Assembly (NCBI GenBank): GCA_030691555.1
Contig: JAUYEB010000269.1
Location: 1 to 6,233, forward strand
DNA from: Candidatus Bathyarchaeota archaeon
GTDB taxonomy: Archaea > Thermoproteota > Bathyarchaeia > TCS64
Reading direction: 5' to 3'
DNA: 6,233 nt
Positions 5,627 through 6,233 of this stretch are shown piece by piece. The notes under the pieces were generated by a model. The model searched no databases, had not been told where the DNA came from, and saw only the letters and a list, made by a program, of their open reading frames with translations. A program made the translations under genes and the position numbers. Positions within the stretch are counted from its first letter, which is position 1. Each line of letters opens with the position of its first letter.

Positions 5627-6233
5627 TCCGCCGCCTCCCGATTCAACACACAGCAAAGCACACTCAGCAAACACATACACAGACACATTCAGCAGACCCC
5701 TAACGTTGTTCACCCTCAAACCATACTGATCCTTCAAGAAGCTGAAAACCGACTCCACCAGCGGCCGCTTATGATACTCTACCACATCCTCAGCGGGACC
5801 ATGAGTCCTGAACCTCCGATCAACCCGAAGCACGTCCCCACCCCTCTGGTTAGACGTGTAAGGAATCACCGCCTCCTCAACGAGATCCCTAACCTTCCCG
5901 CTGCTATACTGGCTATCCGCAACAAGGCTCCTGAGCTTCGCACCAACCTTCCCCAGAACCATCCGGGCCCTCTCCACGAGGGATGGCGCATGCTTCTCGT
6001 TATCATTAGCAGGGGCAAGGATCGTTGCGATAGGCAGCACACTGCGGTGATCTACGGCGACGTGGAGCTTGAATCCGAGGCCGTAAAAGCGCCCGTTCCT
6101 CCCAACCATCGCGTCGGAGTCAGAGAAGCCTGCTCTGCTGTCGTCGGGGTGCCTGATACTTCTGGCCTTGATGAAGCTCGCGTCAAGCAGCACATCAACA
6201 TCCACCGCCCTGCTCCTCCTGAGGAGCCAAATG
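5615..6233 (-). CDS. DDE transposase, IS4/IS5 superfamily, 5' end beyond the window
   Basis: The frame is open to the right edge, so the N-terminal part is missing and 205 residues before the stop are visible; numbering here starts at the GTG at 6205. Catalytic residues are D8 in LLDASFIKA, D97 in SLVADSQYSS and E151 in PLVESVFSFLK. The third block matches the Y-(2)-R-(3)-E-(6)-K signature exactly (Y144, R147, E151, K158), which marks IS4-type and related transposases. The short D97-E151 distance (54 residues) lacks the large insertion of classical IS4 enzymes and is more IS5-like. The enzyme cuts and joins element ends for DNA transposition. No stop or frameshift interrupts the visible part, so the copy may be active. 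The GTG at 6205 is internal, since sequence upstream (IWLLRRSRAV) continues as protein. Its 3' end is rich in GT codons (Val, Cys, Leu), matching the odd composition of the adjoining noncoding tract. Confidence 0.87.
   Translation of the reverse strand, partial: IWLLRRSRAVDVDVLLDASFIKARSIRHPDDSRAGFSDSDAMVGRNGRFYGLGFKLHVAVDHRSVLPIATILAPANDNEKHAPSLVERARMVLGKVGAKLRSLVADSQYSSGKVRDLVEEAVIPYTSNQRGGDVLRVDRRFRTHGPAEDVVEYHKRPLVESVFSFLKDQYGLRVNNVRGLLNVSVYVFAECALLCVESGGGGERG

Larger units (their letters stand above)
5581..6233 (-). mobile_element. Insertion sequence, 3' part only (IS4/IS5-superfamily type)
   Basis: Defined by the DDE transposase gene that fills most of this interval and leaves the window at the right edge. 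The left limit given is a minimum that includes the hairpin next to the transposase stop. The true end could lie further left, anywhere up to the A/C-rich tract or beyond it. No terminal inverted repeat or target duplication can be identified because the far end is missing. Confidence 0.55.

Overview
The window comes from a GC-rich archaeon. The evidence is TATA-like boxes about 25-38 bases before most starts (two placed so that the mRNA would begin at or next to the start codon), heavy use of AGG for arginine and ATA for isoleucine, and protein families typical of archaea (a stand-alone pyruvate-kinase C-terminal-like protein, a COG4832-type GyrI-like protein). I would guess a thermophilic lineage near Crenarchaeota, Thaumarchaeota or Bathyarchaeia, but the sequence does not settle this.

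Layout: positions 52-2876 hold three complete forward genes, each with its own promoter-like element: a GyrI-like small-molecule-binding protein, a PHP-domain phosphoesterase of the histidinol-phosphatase type, and a zinc-ribbon/SHOCT-like/PrsW intramembrane metalloprotease. Positions 2877-3061 hold what looks like a short frameshifted gene remnant. On the reverse strand follow a membrane-anchored HtrA/DegS-like serine protease (3058-4296) and a pyruvate-kinase C-terminal-like protein (4604-5185). Between them, forward, lies a small charged coiled-coil ORF (4429-4602, probable TTG start) whose stop is one base from the stop of the gene facing it. The last kilobase has no host gene I can recognise: an AT-rich spacer with possible gene remnants, a strongly strand-asymmetric A/C-rich tract with G-quadruplex potential on the reverse strand, a hairpin, and the 3' part of a DDE transposase that runs off the right edge.

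How the genes may relate: nothing suggests one long operon. The most suggestive pairing is PrsW with HtrA, two membrane-bound proteases with predicted active sites on different sides of or inside the membrane, facing each other across about 180 bases. In bacteria such proteases act in regulated cleavage of membrane proteins during envelope stress; that they cooperate here is only an inference. I found no CRISPR array, tRNA, rRNA or clear defence system. The least explained material is the two small forward ORFs and the 5186-5614 region.
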